Shown one piece after another: positions 62,181-64,000 of a DNA stretch of 64,000 nucleotides (within the stretch, counting starts at the first letter, position 1; every line of letters starts with the position of its first letter). Under the pieces are notes generated by a model, which was not told the origin of the DNA, made no database searches, and saw only the letters and a program-made list of their open reading frames with translations. This DNA is from Fusobacteriaceae bacterium. Lineage in GTDB: Bacteria > Fusobacteriota > Fusobacteriia > Fusobacteriales > Fusobacteriaceae. The DNA is taken from NCBI GenBank assembly GCA_900764925.1, contig CAAFPW010000002.1, positions 1-64,000 on the forward strand, read 5' to 3'. A program made the position numbers and the translations under genes.

Positions 62181-64000
62181 TTACTTCCTTTTAAATAGTT
62201 TCTCTAAATCATCTCTTGTAACTTTTACAATGATAGGTCTTCCATGTGGACATGTGTACTCTCCCACTTCATGGAGTTCTCTCACTATCTTCTCCATCTC
62301 CTCATGAGTTAAAATCTCATTGGCTTTGATAGCTCCTCTACAAGACATAGATATTAAAATACTCTCTCTTATATCCATATTTCTATTCTCTTTTATATTT
62401 TTTAAAATATTTCTAAAAACATTCTCTATACTATCTCTCAAATCTATCACAGGAATAGCTCTAATAAGTATCTCATTTTCTGAAAATTTATCCAATTCAA
62501 ATCCAGCCTTAGAAAAATTTTCTTCATTTTCAAATATTAGTTCCCTCTCTCTTGGATCTACCATAACTCTTATAGGTACTAATAGTTGTTGCATACTCAC
62601 ATCACTACCATAGTACTGTTTTTTCAATTTCTCATAGAGTATTCTCTCATGTACAATGTGTTGATCATAGATTTCAAATATTCCATCTCTTTCAACTAAG
62701 ATAAAAGTTCCAAAGACCTGTCCTATCACTCTGAATTTTATCTCTGGCTTTTTCTCCTCTATTTTTTCTACTTCCTCTATCTTCTCAAATTTTTCTTCTG
62801 ATATAATATCTTGTTTATCAGCTACATCTTGTTTATCAGCTACAAACTCTATCTTCTCTTCTTGTACTACTCTTTCTCTCTCTTTTTCTTGAGCTTTTCT
62901 AGCCTCTTCTTCAAAATATTTTCTCTCTATCTCTTCAACCTTAGCTTGAACTTTTTTTCTCTTCTCCTCAATAGCTTCATAATCTATCTCTTTTTTATCC
63001 TCTAGCTCTACAAATTTTTGTGGTTCTGATTTTATTGGAGTAAATTTTTCAAATTCAGAAAAATCTAAAAACTTCTCATCTTTTTCTAGTTTCTCTTCAA
63101 AGGTTGGAGATACAAACTCATCATCTCTTTCAAAACTCTTTTCAATCTCACCTAAAACGTAATTATATATTTTTTCCTCATCATCAAATTTTACTATTTT
63201 TTTTGAAGGGTGTACATTTACATCTACATTTTTAGGATCTATCTCTAAAAATATTATAGCAAATGGGTATTTTCCCTTCATAAGTTTTGTATAGTAAGCA
63301 TCAATTACAGCATTTTCCACAATTTTAGACTTGACCATTCTTCCATTTACAAAGGTAAAGATTGAATCCTTACTACTTCTATATAAAGCTCCATTTCCAA
63401 GATATCCTAGAGAGAATTTCTTAACATTCTTCAAAACATTCCTTCCAAATATCTCTACAATGGCATTATCTATCCCTTTTCCTGAGGTTTTTATACTCAC
63501 CTTTCCATCTACTATCAAAACTATTGATACCTCGGGATTGGATAGTGCTTCTTGTATCACTATCTCTTTTACATTTATATACTCAGTAGTAGGTTTTCTC
63601 AAAAATTTCAATCTAGCTGGAGTATTAAAAAACAACTCTCTTATCTCAATAGTGGTTCCTCTATTTCTCTGTATATTTTTTAGACTTGTAACCTTTCCAC
63701 CTAATACAGTTATCTGTGATCCTATCTCATCATCTTCACTCCTAGAAGAGAGAGTCAACTTTGAGACTGCACTTATAGATGAAAGAGCCTCCCCTCTAAA
63801 TCCATAGGTATAGAGATTGTATAAATCCTCTTTCTCCCTTATCTTACTAGTGGCATGTCTTTCAATAGATAATAGTAGATCGTCTTGAGACATCCCCACT
63901 CCATCATCAGTTATCACAACATCTCTACCACCATTTTTTATATCTATCTTTATATTTTTACTCTTTGCATCTAATGAGTTTTCCAATAGCTCCTTTATCA
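62181..64000 (-). CDS. mutL: DNA mismatch repair protein MutL (5' end beyond the window)
   Basis: The reading frame is open through base 64000, so the start is outside; the true N-terminus lies upstream of the IKELLENSLDA motif. Downstream of this are the GHKL ATPase motifs DDGVGMS and TYGFRGEALSSIS. The C-terminal domain has the endonuclease metal motif DQHIVHERILYE (matching DQHAxxExxxxE with A changed to I), SCRGAIKA and CPHGRP. This fits a nicking MutL, expected where no MutH exists. The long charged linker of about residues 300-420 contains a perfect 18-base tandem repeat. It heads a six-gene operon to lysS. Confidence 0.95.
   Translation of the reverse strand, partial: IKELLENSLDAKSKNIKIDIKNGGRDVVITDDGVGMSQDDLLLSIERHATSKIREKEDLYNLYTYGFRGEALSSISAVSKLTLSSRSEDDEIGSQITVLGGKVTSLKNIQRNRGTTIEIRELFFNTPARLKFLRKPTTEYINVKEIVIQEALSNPEVSIVLIVDGKVSIKTSGKGIDNAIVEIFGRNVLKNVKKFSLGYLGNGALYRSSKDSIFTFVNGRMVKSKIVENAVIDAYYTKLMKGKYPFAIIFLEIDPKNVDVNVHPSKKIVKFDDEEKIYNYVLGEIEKSFERDDEFVSPTFEEKLEKDEKFLDFSEFEKFTPIKSEPQKFVELEDKKEIDYEAIEEKRKKVQAKVEEIERKYFEEEARKAQEKERERVVQEEKIEFVADKQDVADKQDIISEEKFEKIEEVEKIEEKKPEIKFRVIGQVFGTFILVERDGIFEIYDQHIVHERILYEKLKKQYYGSDVSMQQLLVPIRVMVDPRERELIFENEENFSKAGFELDKFSENEILIRAIPVIDLRDSIENVFRNILKNIKENRNMDIRESILISMSCRGAIKANEILTHEEMEKIVRELHEVGEYTCPHGRPIIVKVTRDDLEKLFKRK
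62808..62843 (-). repeat. 18-base tandem repeat inside mutL
   Basis: Two identical, directly adjacent 18-base units (62808-62825 and 62826-62843), with forward strand ATCTTGTTTATCAGCTAC, encode VADKQD twice in the disordered linker of MutL. Because the unit is a multiple of three, gain or loss changes length without a frameshift. Confidence 0.95.

Noticed and set aside
63331..63807. 158-codon forward frame opposite mutL
   Set aside because: Antisense shadow of the MutL ATPase domain.
1..64000. tRNA, rRNA, CRISPR arrays and insertion sequences
   Set aside because: I looked for cloverleaf-like GC-rich stretches, spaced direct repeats and transposases and found none; the window is almost filled by protein genes.

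Overview
The window is a stretch of AT-rich chromosome, roughly 30% G+C by eye, from a bacterium that I infer to be a member of the Fusobacteria, most likely genus Fusobacterium. The marker mix supports this. LpxK makes lipid A, so there is an outer membrane with LPS. In the same window sit genes more typical of Firmicutes: WhiA, SepF, ScpA, LrgAB, DUF1292, DUF1934 and a free-living SMC. Start sites repeatedly follow strong GGAGG-type ribosome binding sites. I see no rRNA, tRNA, CRISPR array, insertion sequence or prophage. The genes look intact and no gene-free gap exceeds 300 bases.

Layout. 1-2.7 kb: a potassium module (TrkH plus a stand-alone KdpD-like sensor lacking its kinase). 2.7-6.1 kb (-): a beta-glucoside PTS operon (IIC, IIB, IIA, GH1 6-phospho-beta-glucosidase). 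6.3-7.4 kb (+): a plasmid-type Rep_3 initiator-like protein on the chromosome. 7.5-16.8 kb (-): a housekeeping operon polA-whiA-ribF-scpA-murJ-DNA methyltransferase-corA. 17 kb: ssb. 17.4-30.7 kb (-): an eight-gene operon built from two tandem DUF4132 giants, a MoxR AAA+ ATPase, a DUF5682 protein, a VWA protein, a double-SWIM zinc-finger protein, a small unknown protein and a HAD hydrolase. 30.8-38.1 kb: AbgT transporter, aroK, an SDR, a small Cys protein, alr, a MATE exporter and an alanine/glycine symporter. 38.2-43.3 kb (-): pgm-hemW-yggS-sepF and a PP-loop thiolase-like gene. 43.6-47 kb: gltS, a glutamate/aspartate racemase and mgtE. 47.1-56.7 kb (+): rsmB, trmR, a Cys-rich protein, smc, lpxK, an unknown gene, a ptsN-like gene, nadD and yfcE. 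56.7-57.7 kb (-): lrgAB. 58-64 kb (-): mutL-rlmH-DUF1292-DUF1934-TPR lipoprotein-lysS.

The most interesting system is the MoxR/VWA/SWIM/DUF5682/DUF4132 operon. Its parts match, in type and size, the poorly understood yehI-yehL-yehM-yehP-yehQ set of E. coli. Here the genes are tightly overlapped, which implies co-translation, and they include a duplicated DUF4132 gene and an extra 93-residue member. A MoxR ATPase with a VWA partner usually acts as a chaperone or metal-insertion machine, but the client is unknown. Secondary points of interest are the kinase-less KdpD protein beside TrkH, the chromosomal Rep_3 protein, a solitary TaqI-like methyltransferase inside the murJ operon, a dispersed intergenic inverted-repeat element present twice, and a perfect 18-base tandem repeat inside mutL.
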